Below are positions 33,507 to 41,903 of a stretch of 64,000 bases of DNA, in pieces. Source of the stretch: Planomonospora sp. ID67723 (GTDB taxonomy: Bacteria > Actinomycetota > Actinomycetes > Streptosporangiales > Streptosporangiaceae); contig NZ_JABTEZ010000002.1 in NCBI RefSeq assembly GCF_015711605.1, positions 806,001 to 870,000 on the forward strand, read 5' to 3'. Each line of letters begins with the position of its first letter. Positions within the stretch are counted from its first letter, which is position 1. The notes beneath the pieces were generated by a model that did no database searches, was not told the origin of the DNA, and saw only the letters and a program-made list of their open reading frames with translations. The translations under genes were made by a program, and so were the position numbers.

Positions 33507-34775
33507 ATGCGGAGAAGTTCTCGCCTATTCGTCTCGTTCACCACGGCCAGTCTGGTGCCGGTGGTGCTGCTGGGCGTGATGCTGGCACGGGGTTACGCCG
33601 ATGACGCGGTGGCCGAGGGTCTGCAACGGGGACGCGTCCAGGCGGCTCTCATCCAGGACATGGTGATCTCTCCCGCCGTCAGGACCGATGACCTGGTCTT
33701 CGGCGCCGATGAGCGGCAGCGGGTGCGCACGGCGATCCGGGCGGCCGTCTTCCACGGATCGGTGGCCCGGCTGCTGCTGCGCGACCCCGCCGGCCGGGTG
33801 GTCGTCTCGGACGACGACTCGGCCCGCACGGTGGCACCGGCCGACACGGCCGGGCTGGCCGCGGCGATGGGGGGAGACACGCGCATCTCCATCGTCGAGG
33901 ACCCCGTCGACGGCGACGGCGCGCCGGGCATGATCTGGGTGGTGCAGCCGGTGCGCTCGATCGCCGGCGACAAGGTGATCGGGGTACTGGAGCTGTACCT
34001 GCCCTACGACGCCGTCGTCGCGCAGGCGAAGGCCCGGCTTCAGCAGGCGTACTGGCGCCTGGGCCCGGGGCTGGTCGGCCTCTACCTGGTGCTGGTCGCC
34101 ATCGCCTGGTCGACCACGCGAAGGTTGCGCCGCCACGCCCAGCAGCACGAGCACGACTCGCTGCACGACCCGCTGACCGGGCTGGCCAACCGCAAGCTGT
34201 TCATGCAGCGCGCCGAGCAGGCCCGCGGCCAGGCGGCGCTGGGCGTGCCCGGAGCGATCGTCCTGGTGGATCTGGACTACTTCAAGCAGGTCAACGACAG
34301 CTTCGGTCACCACACCGGCGACGCGCTGCTGCGGGTGGTGGCCGAGCGCCTGTCCGCCACGTTGCGCGGGAGCGACACGGTGGCCCGGCTGGGCGGAGAC
34401 GAGTTCGGGCTCGTGCTGCCCGACATCGCCGACGAGGAGGCGGTGATGCGGCTGGCGGAGCGGATCCGCGCCCGGCTGACGAAGCCGGTGCAGGTCGGCG
34501 CCCACACGCTGCCGGTGCACGCCAGCTTCGGCATAGCGCTCTACCCCCGGCACGGCGAGAGCGTGGAGGTTCTGCTGCGCTGCGCCGATGCGGCGATGTA
34601 CCGGGCCAAGCGAGGCGGAATCGTGATGTACGACCCCGAGGACGAGGCCCAGACGGCCCTGTCGCAGACCGGGCAGACCAATCAGACCAGTCAGGCCGGG
34701 CAGACCAGGCAGACCGGGCAGATCGAGAGGCCGGCCGGGACACCGGCCGAGATGGACCAGGTGGTGACCCGATGA
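33507..34775 (+). CDS. Membrane diguanylate cyclase (GGDEF)
   Basis: A 422-residue cyclase making c-di-GMP from GTP. Helix 1 (~8-28), an outside sensor-like domain (~30-175), helix 2 (~180-200), then the GGDEF domain. The active site is intact: LVDLDYFKQVNDSFGH, GGDEF at 296-300 in RLGGDEFGL, and an I-site RGSD (287-290) exactly five residues before it, so product feedback is expected. A Gln/Thr repeat tail (QTGQTNQTSQAGQTRQTGQ) follows. ATG 33507 is the start. The stop overlaps the next gene as ATGA, so it is translated together with a solute-binding protein. Confidence 0.93.
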   Translation: MRRSSRLFVSFTTASLVPVVLLGVMLARGYADDAVAEGLQRGRVQAALIQDMVISPAVRTDDLVFGADERQRVRTAIRAAVFHGSVARLLLRDPAGRVVVSDDDSARTVAPADTAGLAAAMGGDTRISIVEDPVDGDGAPGMIWVVQPVRSIAGDKVIGVLELYLPYDAVVAQAKARLQQAYWRLGPGLVGLYLVLVAIAWSTTRRLRRHAQQHEHDSLHDPLTGLANRKLFMQRAEQARGQAALGVPGAIVLVDLDYFKQVNDSFGHHTGDALLRVVAERLSATLRGSDTVARLGGDEFGLVLPDIADEEAVMRLAERIRARLTKPVQVGAHTLPVHASFGIALYPRHGESVEVLLRCADAAMYRAKRGGIVMYDPEDEAQTALSQTGQTNQTSQAGQTRQTGQIERPAGTPAEMDQVVTR

Positions 34776-35716
34776 GGCACGTACGGAGTTCGGCTCTGCT
34801 GATGAGCATCCTGATGTTCGTCACCCTGGCGATCTCGACCGAGACCCAGGCCCAGCAGCGGGTTCACGGCACCGTGCGGATCGGCCTGCACTCGTGGGTC
34901 GGCTACCACGCCAACGCCGAGGTCGTGAAGTACCTGCTCGAACGCCGGCTCGGCTACGACGTGGAACTCGTGCCGGTGGACGAGGAACACGGCTGGCAGG
35001 CCCTGGACGGAGGGGCCCTCGACGCCGTCGTGGAGAACTGGGGGCACGAGGAGCTCGCCGCCGCCTACATCCACGGCCGGGGGACGGTGGTCGACGGCGG
35101 CCCCACCGGGAACACCGGGACGATCGGCTGGTACGTGCCCGACTACCTGGCCGAGCAGTATCCCGACATCACCGACTGGCGCAATCTCAACCGCTACGCC
35201 CACCTGTTCGCCACCGCCGACAGCGGCCGGCGCGGGCGGCTCCTGGCCGCCTCGCCCTCCTACGTCACGTACGAGAACGCCCTGATCAAGAACCTCGGGC
35301 TGAACTACACCGTCGTGTTCGCCGGCTCGGAGGGAGCGGAGATCGACGAGGTCAGGCGGTTGTACGCGCAGCGCAAACCGGTGCTGTTCTACTTCTACGA
35401 GCCGCAGTGGCTGACCTGGCGCCTGCAGTTCCGGAGGATCGAGCTGCCGGCCTACCGCGAGGGGTGCGACGCCGACCCGGTCACCATCACCTGCGGCTAC
35501 CCGTCCTACCGGCTCAACAAGCTCTTCAGCCGGAAGTTCGCCGAGGAGGACAGCCCCGCCTACCGGCTGCTGCGCGACTTCCGCTGGACCAACGCCGACC
35601 AGGACATGGTGGCCGGCTGGATGGCCGGCAAGCGCATGTCCCCGGAGAACGCGGCCAGGAGATGGGTCCAGTCCCACCGCGACGTGTGGCAGTCCTGGAT
35701 CCCGGACGGCTACTGA
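34772..35716 (+). CDS. Orphan glycine betaine/choline-type solute-binding protein (OpuAC)
   Basis: A 314-residue exported binding protein of the OpuAC/ProX type, signal peptide ending near STETQAQ (~29). RIGLHSWVGYHANAEVV, GGALDAVVENWGHEE, TGTIGWYVPDYLAEQYP and LFYFYEPQW resemble quaternary-amine ligand sites with their aromatic cage. No permease or ATPase gene is near. It starts in the cyclase stop codon (ATGA), so its likely task is to report an osmolyte or quaternary amine to the cyclase's outside domain (inference). No lipobox is apparent, so anchoring is unclear. Confidence 0.85.
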   Translation: MRHVRSSALLMSILMFVTLAISTETQAQQRVHGTVRIGLHSWVGYHANAEVVKYLLERRLGYDVELVPVDEEHGWQALDGGALDAVVENWGHEELAAAYIHGRGTVVDGGPTGNTGTIGWYVPDYLAEQYPDITDWRNLNRYAHLFATADSGRRGRLLAASPSYVTYENALIKNLGLNYTVVFAGSEGAEIDEVRRLYAQRKPVLFYFYEPQWLTWRLQFRRIELPAYREGCDADPVTITCGYPSYRLNKLFSRKFAEEDSPAYRLLRDFRWTNADQDMVAGWMAGKRMSPENAARRWVQSHRDVWQSWIPDGY

Positions 35717-35772
35717 CCTCCCCGCGCGCCGACCCGGCCCGACACGCCCCGGGAGCCGGTCGGCACCGGGCC

Positions 35773-35814
35773 GGGGCGCAGGCGCCCGAGGACGTCCTCG
35801 GGCGCCTGCGCCCC
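35773..35814. terminator. Perfect 42-bp palindromic bidirectional terminator
   Basis: Exact 21-base arms with no loop spacer (35773-35793 and 35794-35814, GGGGCGCAGGCGCCCGAGGAC and complement, given in part as arms) lie between convergent genes. Confidence 0.85.
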
Positions 35815-35828
35815 GCGGAGACGGGCCG

Positions 35829-37622
35829 TCAGGCGTACAGGTCGTCGATGTGCTTGGCGAAGTCGCGCATCACGACGTTGCGCTTGACCTTCAGGGTCGG
35901 GGTGAGGTGGCCGCTCTCCTCGGTGATGTCGATGTCGAGGATCGCGAACTTCTTGATCTGCTCGGCCTTGGAGACCGTCCGGTTGGCGTCGTCCACGGCC
36001 TTCTGCACCTCGGCGAGGATCGCCGGGTCGGCGCTGAGCTCGGCGAGGGTGGCCGAGGCCCGGTCGTTGGCGGCCTTCCACTGCTCCAGCGCCTCGGGGT
36101 CGAGGGTGACGATCACGGCCACGAACGGCCTGTCGTCGCCGACCACCATCGCCTGGCTGACCAGGGGGTGGGCGCGGATGCGGTCCTCCATCGGGGCCGG
36201 CGCGACGTTCTTGCCCGCGGCGGTGACGAGGATCTCCTTCTTCCGGCCGGTGATCTTCAGGTAGCCGTCGGCGTCGAGCTCGCCGATGTCGCCGGAGTGG
36301 AACCAGCCGTCGGCGTCGATCGCCTCGGCGGTGGCCTTCTCGTTGTTCCAGTAGCCGTCGAAGATGTGACGGCCCTTGACCAGGATCTCGCCGTCCTCGC
36401 CGATGCCGACCGTCACGCCGGGGAACGGCTTGCCGACGGTGCCGACCTTGTTGGCGCCGGGCAGGTTGACCGTGGAGGGGGCGGAGGTCTCCGACAGCCC
36501 CCAGCCCTCGACGATCTCGATGCCCACGCCCTTGAAGAAGTGGCCGAGCCGCTCGCCCAGGGCGGAGCCGCCGGAGATCGCGTACGACAGGTTGCCGCCG
36601 GTGGCCTCGCGCAGCTTGCCGTACACCAGCTTGTTGAACACGGCGTGCTTGAGCTTGAGACCGAGGCCGGCCCCGCCGGAGGACTCCGCGCGGCTCCAGG
36701 CGATGGCCGCGTCCGCGGCGGCGTGGAAGATCTTGGCCTTGCCGCCGGCCGCGGCCTTCTGCTCGGCGCCGTTGTAGACCTTCTCGAACACGCGCGGCAC
36801 GCCCAGCAGGAACGTCGGCTTGAACGCCTGCAGGTCCGGGGCGACGTTCTTCATGTTCGGGGTGTGGCCGAGGACGGTGCCCGTCTCGACCACCACGATC
36901 TGGATGATGCGGGCGAAGACATGGGCCAGCGGCAGGAACAGCAGCACGGAGCCGCCGCTCGTGGTGAACAGCCGCTCCAGCGGGCCCTGGGCCACGTTCC
37001 TGGCGGTGAACAGCAGGTTGTCGTGGGTCAGGCGGCAGCCCTTGGGCAGGCCGGTGGTGCCGGAGGTGTAGACGATGGTGGCCAGGTCGGCGGTGCCGCG
37101 CCCGGTCCTGCGCCCGGTCAGCGTCTCGTCGGAGACCTCCGCGCCGCTCGCGGCCAGCTCCTCCAGGGCGCCGCTCTCGAAGCACCAGACGTTCTTCAGC
37201 TCGTCGAGCTCGGGCAGGGACTCCCGGACGGTCTCCTCGTGGGCCCCCAGCTCCACGAAGATCGCCTTGGCGCCGCTGTCGGCGATGATCCACTTGACCT
37301 GGTCGGCGGAGGACGTCTCGTAGATCGGCACGGTGACCGCGCCCGCCGCCAGGATCGCGTAGTCGGCGATCGTCCACTCGTAACAGGTGCGCGACATCAG
37401 GGCGACCCGGTCGCCCGCCTCGATCCCCGCCGCGATCAGGCCCTTGGCCGCGGTGGCCACCTGGTCGCGGAACTCCCGCGCGGTGACGGCGATCCAGTCG
37501 TCGCCGACCTTACGGCGCAGGGCGATCGCACCCGGCTCCCGCTCGGCGCGCTGGAACACCGTGTCGGTCAGGTTGGCGGAGGCGGGGACATCCACCAGCA
37601 CGGGGACGCTGTACTCGCGCAC
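35829..37622 (-). CDS. fadD15: Long-chain acyl-CoA synthetase, FadD15-like
   Basis: A 597-residue adenylate-forming enzyme activating fatty acids to acyl-CoA. Motifs: IVYTSGTTGLPKGCRLTHDN (P-loop), EGWGLSETSAPSTVN, GWFHSGDIGELDADGYLKI, and HLTPTLKVKR with the A10 lysine. The start is GTG 37622 with AGGAGT six to seven bases upstream. Mycobacterial fadD15 (Rv2187) is likewise next to pimB'. It is a single-gene unit. Chain-length preference cannot be read from sequence. Confidence 0.9.
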   Translation of the reverse strand: MREYSVPVLVDVPASANLTDTVFQRAEREPGAIALRRKVGDDWIAVTAREFRDQVATAAKGLIAAGIEAGDRVALMSRTCYEWTIADYAILAAGAVTVPIYETSSADQVKWIIADSGAKAIFVELGAHEETVRESLPELDELKNVWCFESGALEELAASGAEVSDETLTGRRTGRGTADLATIVYTSGTTGLPKGCRLTHDNLLFTARNVAQGPLERLFTTSGGSVLLFLPLAHVFARIIQIVVVETGTVLGHTPNMKNVAPDLQAFKPTFLLGVPRVFEKVYNGAEQKAAAGGKAKIFHAAADAAIAWSRAESSGGAGLGLKLKHAVFNKLVYGKLREATGGNLSYAISGGSALGERLGHFFKGVGIEIVEGWGLSETSAPSTVNLPGANKVGTVGKPFPGVTVGIGEDGEILVKGRHIFDGYWNNEKATAEAIDADGWFHSGDIGELDADGYLKITGRKKEILVTAAGKNVAPAPMEDRIRAHPLVSQAMVVGDDRPFVAVIVTLDPEALEQWKAANDRASATLAELSADPAILAEVQKAVDDANRTVSKAEQIKKFAILDIDITEESGHLTPTLKVKRNVVMRDFAKHIDDLYA

Positions 37623-37833
37623 TGGATCACTCCTGAGGACGCACGGATCGATGAGATGCCTGGAAGCTACCGCGATAAGTTACGCGTGGGTAGATTCGTC
37701 ACCCAGGCGTTATGAAGGGCGTTTTCACGTTATCAGTCTCGCGATGTGGGACATCTGACGTGCGCCCCCCGCCGCTATGTCGCATCTCACACGTTATCCG
37801 GCCCCGGTTCGGCTGCTGGTTAGGATGTCCGGC

Positions 37834-38601
37834 ATGCGGGTTCATGTCGTCAGCGATGTGCACGGAAGGGCCGACGCCCTGGCCCGCGCCGGGGAGGGCG
37901 CCGACGTGCTGGTCTGCCTCGGCGACCTGATCCTGTTCGTCGACTACGACGACCACTCCCAGGGCATCTTCGCCGAGCTGTTCGGGACGGAGCAGGCCGC
38001 GGAGTTCATCGCCCTGCGCACCGCCAAGCGGTTCGACGAGGCACGCGCCATGTCGGCCGCGCTCTGGGCCTCCCTGGACGGCGACCCGCGCGACCACATC
38101 GAGCGCTCCGTCCGCCGCCAGTACGGTGAGATCTTCGCCGCGATGCCGACGCCGGCCTACCTCACCCCCGGCAACGTGGACCTGCCGCGCTACTGGCCGG
38201 AGTACGCCCGCCCCGGCCACCACGTGCTGGACGGGGAGACCGCCGAGATCGGAGGACTGCGGTTCGGCTTCGTCGGAGGAGGGCTGCGCACGCCGTACCG
38301 GACGCCGAACGAGATCGACGACGAGGAGTTCGCGCGCAAGGTGGAGGCGGTCGGCGAGGTGGACGTGCTCTGCTGCCACATCCCCCCGGCGGTCCCCGAG
38401 CTCCTCTACGACGTGGTCGCCCGCCGCTTCGAGCGGGGCAGCGAGGCCACGCTGGAGGCGATCAGGCGGACCCAGCCGCGCTACGCCCTCTTCGGCCACG
38501 TGCACCAGCCGCTGGCGAGCCGCATGCGGATCGGCAGGACGGAGTGTCTCAACGTGGGCCACTTCCGGGGCCGGGGAGTGCCCTTCGCGCTGGAGTGGTG
38601 A
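37834..38601 (+). CDS. Calcineurin-like metallophosphoesterase
   Basis: A 255-residue cytoplasmic phosphoesterase. Metal-site motifs in order: SDVHG (DxH, residues ~7-11), CLGDLI (GD), TPGNVD (GNxD in place of GNHD/E), CCHIPP and FGHVH. ATG 37834 has TTAGGA eight bases upstream; ATG 37825 is possible. A Glu/Phe-rich insert (GIFAELFGTEQAAEF) between the second and third motifs is family-typical. Substrate unknown. It diverges from fadD15. Confidence 0.85.
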   Translation: MRVHVVSDVHGRADALARAGEGADVLVCLGDLILFVDYDDHSQGIFAELFGTEQAAEFIALRTAKRFDEARAMSAALWASLDGDPRDHIERSVRRQYGEIFAAMPTPAYLTPGNVDLPRYWPEYARPGHHVLDGETAEIGGLRFGFVGGGLRTPYRTPNEIDDEEFARKVEAVGEVDVLCCHIPPAVPELLYDVVARRFERGSEATLEAIRRTQPRYALFGHVHQPLASRMRIGRTECLNVGHFRGRGVPFALEW

Positions 38602-38666
38602 ACCGCCCGCCCGGGCGTCGGCGATCGAGTGGCGAGCCGGGAGTTCGCCCGGAAACCACGAGCGAG

Positions 38667-38672
38667 TACGGT
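38667..38672 (+). promoter_or_regulatory. TACGGT -10 box, leaderless start of SRPBCC gene
   Basis: TACGGT ends six bases before ATG 38679 and no ribosome site precedes that ATG, as for a leaderless transcript. Confidence 0.5.
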
Positions 38673-38678
38673 AACCCC

Positions 38679-39116
38679 ATGGCTGATCGCACCACCTCCA
38701 GCATCACGATCGGCGCGGGCCGGTCGACCATCATGACGGTGATCGCCGACTTCGCCTCGTACCCCGAGTGGGCGGGCCAGGTGAAGTCCGCGCAGGTCCT
38801 GTCCACCGGACCGGACGGCCGCCCGGAGCAGGTCAGGTTCGTCCTGGACGCGGGCGTGATCAGCGACGAGTACACCCTCGCCTACACCTGGAACGGCGAC
38901 GAGTCCGTCGCCTGGGCCGTCGCCGAGTCGGGGAAGATGGTCTCCGGCCTCACCGGCAGCTACCGCCTGGCCGAGGCGGGCGACGGCACCGAGGTCACCT
39001 ACGAGCTCGCCGTCGACCTCAAGGTCCCGATGATCGGCATGATCAAGCGGAAGGCGGAGAAGGTCATCATCGACACCGCCCTGAAGGGACTGAAGAAGCG
39101 CGTCGAGGCCGCGTGA
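38679..39116 (+). CDS. SRPBCC (START-like) lipid/ligand-binding protein
   Basis: A 145-residue SRPBCC-fold protein: SSITIGAGRSTIMTVIADFASYPEWAG is the first strand-helix region, with helix GMIKRKAEKVIIDTALKGLKKR at the end. It corresponds to Rv2185c. The fold binds hydrophobic ligands. It lies 40 bases before the ArsA/Get3 ATPase gene on the same strand, an order kept in mycobacteria and Streptomyces, so a joint function in membrane protein or lipid handling is plausible but unproven. The start is fixed by the TACGGT box upstream. Confidence 0.82.
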   Translation: MADRTTSSITIGAGRSTIMTVIADFASYPEWAGQVKSAQVLSTGPDGRPEQVRFVLDAGVISDEYTLAYTWNGDESVAWAVAESGKMVSGLTGSYRLAEAGDGTEVTYELAVDLKVPMIGMIKRKAEKVIIDTALKGLKKRVEAA

Positions 39117-39156
39117 CCGGGCACGGCGCGCGGGCGGGCGGGGCGGGGGAGGCCCG

Positions 39157-40326
39157 GTGACCCGGATCCTGCTGTTCACCGGCAAGGGCGGGGTCGGCAA
39201 GACGACCGCGGCGGCGGCCACCGCCGTCCGCGCCGCCCGGTCCGGGCTCAAGACGCTGGTGGTCTCCACCGACACGGCGCACTCGCTGGCCGACGCCCTG
39301 GGGGTGAGCGCCGGCGGCGAGCCGGTCGAGATCGCCCCCGGCCTCCACCTCCACCAGGTCGACACCCAGCGCTCGCTGGAGCGCCACTGGGGCGAGCTGC
39401 GCGACTACGCCCGGGGGGTCTTCGCCGAGCTCGGCCTCGACGAGGTCACCGCCGAGGAGGTCACCGTTCTGCCCGGAGCGGAGGAGGTCATCGCCCTGCT
39501 GGAACTGCGCGAGCAGGCCCGCGCCGACCGCTGGGACGTGATCGTCGTCGACTGCGCGCCCACCGCCGAGACGCTCCGGCTGCTCGCCCTGCCCGAGACG
39601 CTCGACTGGCACGTCAACCGGCTGCTGCCGGTGGGCAGGCGGCTGCTGCGCACCCTCGCTCCGCTGGTCCGCAGGGTGGCCATGGTCAGCGTCCCCGACG
39701 ATCATGTGGTCGGCGCGGGCGAGCGCCTGCACCGCGGCCTGATGGAGGTCCGCGGGCTGCTCACCGGTCCCGGTGCGAGCGTCCGGCTGGTGCTCACCCC
39801 CGAGGCCGTCGTGCTCGCCGAGGCCCGCCGTACGCTCACCTCCCTGAGCCTGTACGGCTACCGCGTCGACGCGGTGATCGCCAACCGGGTCTTCCCCGCC
39901 GGAGGCGCCGACCCGTGGCGGGAGAGATGGGTGGCGGCCCAGGCCGGGCACCTGGCCGAGGTCGCGGAGTCCTTCTCCCCGCTGCCCGTGCACACCGTCC
40001 CCTACCTGGACGCCGAGCCGGTCGGCCTCGAGGCCCTGGCCGCGGTCGCCGAGGCCATGTACGGCGAGTCCGACCCCTTCGCCCCGCCCGCCGCGGACCC
40101 GCCGCTGCAGATCACCCCCGAGGGCGAGCTGGTCCTGGCGCTGCCGCTCGCCGAGAAGGGCGAGGTGGACCTGGCCAGGAAGGGCGACGAGCTGATCGTC
40201 ACACTGGGCCCCTACCGCCGGATCCTGGCGCTGCCCGCGGCGCTGGCCCGCAGGAGCGTGCGCGAGGCCGCGCTCTCGGACGGCCGTCTCCGGGTACGGT
40301 TCGATTCTGGAGGGCCAGATGACTGA
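39157..40326 (+). CDS. ArsA/Get3-family ATPase with HSP20-like C-terminal domain
   Basis: A 389-residue ATPase. The deviant Walker A FTGKGGVGKTT (~7-17), switch I VSTDTAHSLADALG, switch II VVDCAPTAETLRLLALPE and a nucleotide-binding NRVFP are present. The last ~70 residues (LQITPEGELVLALPLAEKGE onward) form the ArsA HSP20-like beta domain. There is no arsenic resistance gene nearby, so a Get3-like chaperone role is more likely than arsenite export. GTG 39157 follows GGGGGAGG. It overlaps the next gene by eight bases. Corresponds to Rv2184c. Confidence 0.88.
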   Translation: MTRILLFTGKGGVGKTTAAAATAVRAARSGLKTLVVSTDTAHSLADALGVSAGGEPVEIAPGLHLHQVDTQRSLERHWGELRDYARGVFAELGLDEVTAEEVTVLPGAEEVIALLELREQARADRWDVIVVDCAPTAETLRLLALPETLDWHVNRLLPVGRRLLRTLAPLVRRVAMVSVPDDHVVGAGERLHRGLMEVRGLLTGPGASVRLVLTPEAVVLAEARRTLTSLSLYGYRVDAVIANRVFPAGGADPWRERWVAAQAGHLAEVAESFSPLPVHTVPYLDAEPVGLEALAAVAEAMYGESDPFAPPAADPPLQITPEGELVLALPLAEKGEVDLARKGDELIVTLGPYRRILALPAALARRSVREAALSDGRLRVRFDSGGPDD

Positions 40327-40840
40327 CAACAGTGACAACACCCGCGGCGGCACCGGCGACAGCGCCGGCGGGCCGCCGCCCCGCGACGACAGCCGCCGTG
40401 ACTCCCGCGACGACACCCGGAGCGGTCCCCGCGAGGGCAGGGACCCGCTCGGGGGCGCGGCCGAGGAGGCGTTCAAACTCTTCGAGACGATCCAGCGCAA
40501 GGCGACCAGAGAGCTGCGCAAGAACCTGATCAAAGGCACCATGACGGGGTTCGGCAGCGCGTTCTCGGGCGGCGGACGCGGCGGCCGGGACGTGTGGGAG
40601 GAGGCGGTCTCCGAGCACGACGAATACATCTGCCGGGCCTGCCCCGTCTGCCGTGCCATGGCGGCCCAGCGCGAGTCGGGCGGACAGGTCGCCGACCACC
40701 TGATGCAGGCCGGCACCGAGCTGTTCGCCGCGCTCAAGTCGGCGGTCGACGCGCTCAACCGGCCCTCTCCCGGGCAGCGGGCGCGCGAGCGCGAGGAATC
40801 GCGAGAGGATACCCCCGTGGAGCACATCGACCTGGGATGA
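40319..40840 (+). CDS. Conserved actinobacterial protein, DUF5304-like
   Basis: A 173-residue hydrophilic protein. The N-terminal 55 residues are disordered and rich in Asp/Arg/Gly. A helical part (AAEEAFKLFETIQRKATREL) is followed by CRACPVCRAM, a two-Cys pair motif that may bind metal, and an amphipathic helix. Start ATG 40319 lies inside the end of the arsA-like gene, so translation is coupled. Position between ArsA and ROK glucokinase is conserved in Streptomyces (recalled). DUF5304 is my tentative family name. Function unknown; a partner of the ATPase is a reasonable hypothesis. Confidence 0.65.
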   Translation: MTDNSDNTRGGTGDSAGGPPPRDDSRRDSRDDTRSGPREGRDPLGGAAEEAFKLFETIQRKATRELRKNLIKGTMTGFGSAFSGGGRGGRDVWEEAVSEHDEYICRACPVCRAMAAQRESGGQVADHLMQAGTELFAALKSAVDALNRPSPGQRAREREESREDTPVEHIDLG

Positions 40841-40862
40841 GCCCAGGGGGAGAGGGTGGAAG

Positions 40863-41807
40863 ATGGCGCTGACCATCGGCGTTGACATCGGCGGCACCAA
40901 GGTCGCGGCGGGCGTCGTGGACGAGGACGGGCGGATCGTCGAGCACCGCCTGCGCCGGACCCCGGCGGAGAGCCCCGAGCGGGTCGCCGACACGATCGGC
41001 GAGGTGGTCAGGGAACTGGCCGTGGGCAGGCAGATCGAGGCCGTCGGCCTGGGCGCCGCGGGTTTCGTCGACGAGACGCGCTCGATCGTGCGGTTCGCGC
41101 CCAACCTCGCCTGGCGCGAGGAGCCGCTGCAGAAGAAGGTCTCCGACCTCGTCGGCCTGCCCGTCGTGGTGGAGAACGACGCCAACGCGATGGCGTGGGG
41201 CGAGGCGCGGTTCGGCGCCGGGCGCGGTGAGAGCCACGTCGTGTGCGTGACCGTCGGCACCGGCATCGGCGGCGGCATCGTGCTGGACGGCTCCCTGTAC
41301 CGGGGCCGCTGGGGCATGGGCGCCGAGCTCGGGCACATGCAGGCGGTCCCCGGGGGGCGCCTGTGCGGGTGCGGCAACCTCGGCTGCTGGGAGCAGTACG
41401 CCAGCGGCAACGCCCTGGTCACCGAGGCCAGGCTGATCGCGCAGGCCGAGCCGGCGCGGGCGGCCAGGCTGCTGGAGATCGCCGGCGGCGCGCCCGGCGA
41501 CATCGAGGGGCCGGAGGTGACCGAGGCCGCCAGGGAGGGTGACCCGGCCGCGCTGGCCGCCTTCGCGTCGATGGCCGACTGGCTCGGCCAGGGACTGAGC
41601 GACCTCGCCTCCATCCTCGACCCCGGCTGCTTCATCCTCGGCGGCGGGGTCTCACGCGCGGCGGACCTCTGGATCGACCGGGCCCGCGAGTCCTTCGCGG
41701 CCAGGCTGACCGGACGGGGGCACCGCCCGCTGGCGGAGATCCGCCTGGCCGAGCTGGGCGCCTCCGCGGGCGTGGTCGGCGCCGCCGACCTCGCCCGCAG
41801 GCGCTGA
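40863..41807 (+). CDS. glkA: ROK-family glucokinase
   Basis: A 314-residue ATP-dependent glucokinase of the ROK type. DIGGTKVAAGVVDEDG is the phosphate-1 motif; VENDANAMAWGEARFGAG carries the catalytic Asp; TVGTGIGGGIVLDG binds phosphate; GHMQAVPGGRLCGCGNLGCWE is the ROK zinc motif. ATG 40863 has a GGGAGAGGG site. In Streptomyces the equivalent GlkA also takes part in carbon catabolite repression (family knowledge). Confidence 0.92.
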   Translation: MALTIGVDIGGTKVAAGVVDEDGRIVEHRLRRTPAESPERVADTIGEVVRELAVGRQIEAVGLGAAGFVDETRSIVRFAPNLAWREEPLQKKVSDLVGLPVVVENDANAMAWGEARFGAGRGESHVVCVTVGTGIGGGIVLDGSLYRGRWGMGAELGHMQAVPGGRLCGCGNLGCWEQYASGNALVTEARLIAQAEPARAARLLEIAGGAPGDIEGPEVTEAAREGDPAALAAFASMADWLGQGLSDLASILDPGCFILGGGVSRAADLWIDRARESFAARLTGRGHRPLAEIRLAELGASAGVVGAADLARRR

Positions 41808-41903
41808 CCGCCGACACGGGGCCCGCGAGTCGGCCGGTCGCTCTCGCCCGGCGGGCGCTCCTCCGGTTACGCTCACCTCACGCGCCGTCCTTGTGAGGTC
41901 CAC

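Noticed and set aside
39157-40326. Arsenite efflux ATPase
   Set aside because: Single ATPase domain with HSP20-like tail and no arsB, arsR or arsC neighbour; Get3-like is more likely.
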